Of a stretch of DNA of 7,528 nucleotides, positions 6,841 through 7,528 are shown in pieces (the first letter of the stretch is position 1; each line of letters begins with the position of its first letter). Source of the stretch: Lentimicrobiaceae bacterium (GTDB lineage: Bacteria; Bacteroidota; Bacteroidia; Bacteroidales; WCHB1-69); contig WQWP01000104.1 of the NCBI GenBank assembly GCA_009787485.1, forward strand, positions 1-7,528, given 5' to 3'. The position numbers and the translations under genes are program-made. The notes beneath the pieces were generated by a model. It saw nothing but the letters and a program-made list of their open reading frames with translations. It ran no database searches and was not told where the DNA came from.

Positions 6841-7156
6841 ATGAAAATCGCCATAGTAAACTTAATGCCCAACAAAGAAGAAACCGAAAACCAGTGGCTT
6901 CAGGCATTAGCAAACGCTCCCTTACCAATTGAAATAGACTGGATAAGACCCCATCACGAAAGCAAAAACAAATGAGTATGACGATGATTCGATTGATAAA
7001 GAGTACAGAAGAGATATTGCCAAAGGAATTTCCGTTAAAATGCCTGAAAATTATTATGTTGATGATGATATGGGGAAAGGGGTTGTGGGGCAGTGGCGGA
7101 GGCACAGCAACTTGCTTTATCGTAATTGGTTGAGGTTGGTAGGGGTAAGATTGTAA
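6841..7156 (+). pseudogene. metA: Homoserine O-succinyltransferase (MetA), internally deleted
   Basis: MetA transfers an acyl group to homoserine in methionine synthesis. Two pieces of it are present. Codons 1-44 (6841-6972) carry KIAIVNLMPNKEETENQ through IDWIRPHHESKNK, matching the early part of the family (NLMP-K-ETE and HESKNT landmarks), and run into TGA at 6973-6975. In the +1 frame from 6974 a 60-codon stretch starts at EYDDDS and passes through KMPENYY, QWRRHSNLLYRNW to TAA at 7154-7156; this matches the C-terminal part of MetA that begins at the catalytic Glu of HPEYD. The join is near 6970-6973. By comparison with E. coli MetA as I remember it, about 150-160 codons are missing, including the catalytic Cys and His, so the product cannot be active. 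The start lacks the usual roughly 35 N-terminal residues, as in short family members that begin at this Met. It lies directly behind the CTCTGTG array. Confidence 0.85.
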
Positions 7157-7189
7157 AAGCAGAGGTAATTTTGTAACTTCTAAAATTTT

Positions 7190-7483
7190 TCACGTTTCAG
7201 CAACAAGTGAAGTTACTTTTTCTATAAAATTCTTTACAGGCTCAATCAAAGGAACAACCTCTTCTTCATTTATAAAAAACCAATCGTCGTAATCGCCATC
7301 TTGCCTTAATTCAAATAGTTTTTTCAAAAGTCTTCCTTCTTCTTGTGAAAAAATATTGGTTAGTACAAAGTTTAACCCAAATTGATTTATTGTACCGGAA
7401 TGTGTATGCGCTTTAATTCCGTTTTTAATGAGCAAGGCGCTAACTGCGTAATAACAAGCATAATACAAGCGATTTGCTGCCGA
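7190..7483 (-). pseudogene. HEPN-domain protein, N-terminus missing
   Basis: Reading leftward from 7483, 97 codons run from SAANRLYYACYYAVSALLI to SLVAET, ending with TGA at 7190-7192. This matches the C-terminal two thirds of a HEPN domain protein (Pfam HEPN, COG1895 type): the NRLYYACYYAV helix, AHTHSG, FGLNFV, and LFELRQDGDYDD followed by PLIEPVKNFI. Family members normally have some 30-40 more residues before NRLYYA. Here an in-frame TGA at 7484-7486 comes just before the homology. A TTG at 7466-7468 could serve as a start but would cut into the first conserved helix, so truncation is the better reading. Such proteins are usually paired with a MNT nucleotidyltransferase gene, in toxin-antitoxin or related modules. 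No partner is visible in the 42 bases left before the window ends. The gene converges on the metA remnant. Confidence 0.75.
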
Positions 7484-7528
7484 TCACGAATAAATAATTA
7501 TAACATGACCCGCAATTACAGAAAATGA

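Noticed and set aside
6764..7105. 113-codon minus-strand frame over the CTCTGTG array and metA remnant
   Set aside because: It is antisense to sequence that clearly encodes MetA pieces and includes a low-complexity RHRGHR stretch made by the tandem array.
7161..7190. Weak hairpin (AGAGGT / ACTTCT) followed by AAAATTTTT between the metA and HEPN remnants
   Set aside because: Only six pairs including one G-T and an AT-rich loop; placement between convergent genes fits a terminator but the stem is too weak to call.
7505..7528. Seven-codon frame MTRNYRK ending at the window edge, and an ATG at 7525
   Set aside because: It is too short to support a gene, has no ribosome-binding or promoter signal, and an ATG at the last bases cannot be judged without the following sequence.
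1..7528. CRISPR arrays, tRNA or rRNA genes, riboswitches, insertion-sequence transposases
   Set aside because: No regularly spaced repeats with unique spacers, no cloverleaf-like or rRNA-like stretch and no transposase motif was seen on either strand.

Overview
The window looks like a chromosomal stretch from a member of the Bacteroidota. The clues are the -7 promoter element TAnnTTTG, seen twice with matching positions upstream of start codons; the lack of clear Shine-Dalgarno sequences; Sec-exported proteins whose signal peptides end in A|Q; a long-form urocanate hydratase; and a secreted MORN-type repeat protein. The genus cannot be told from the sequence.

Layout. Bases 1-63 hold the last codons of a rightward gene that begins outside the window. 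A hairpin at 64-101, with T-runs on both sides, closes it. A secreted M28-family zinc peptidase with a complete metal-ligand set follows on the minus strand (167-1678). Bases 1679-1852 are a divergent promoter region. Its rightward half carries a TAnnTTTG element and a 24-codon upstream frame whose first 13 residues resemble the start of a Phd/YefM-type antitoxin. The next genes are urocanate hydratase hutU (1853-3844), an exported protein of about 16-17 MORN-like repeats (3942-5450), and an MltD-like lytic transglycosylase with a C-terminal LysM domain (5493-6791), all on the plus strand.

The last 740 bases contain no intact gene. Two decayed genes face each other: a homoserine O-succinyltransferase (metA) reduced to its N- and C-terminal ends by an out-of-frame internal deletion (6841-7156, plus), and the C-terminal part of a HEPN-domain protein without its N-terminus (7190-7483, minus). 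Together with the antitoxin-like fragment upstream of hutU, this gives two clear and one possible deletion scar in 7.5 kb.

How the genes relate. The MORN-repeat protein and the transglycosylase are 42 bp apart, both exported, and may form one transcription unit acting in the cell envelope. The M28 peptidase is also exported and could supply amino acids, while hutU degrades histidine-derived urocanate; no other hut gene is in view. I see no convincing new multi-gene system. The most interesting signals are the deletion scars, the antitoxin-like leader of hutU, the Leu in place of the signature Cys of urocanase, a perfect 18-bp direct repeat around the MORN/transglycosylase junction, and two short tandem arrays that sit exactly at stop codons.
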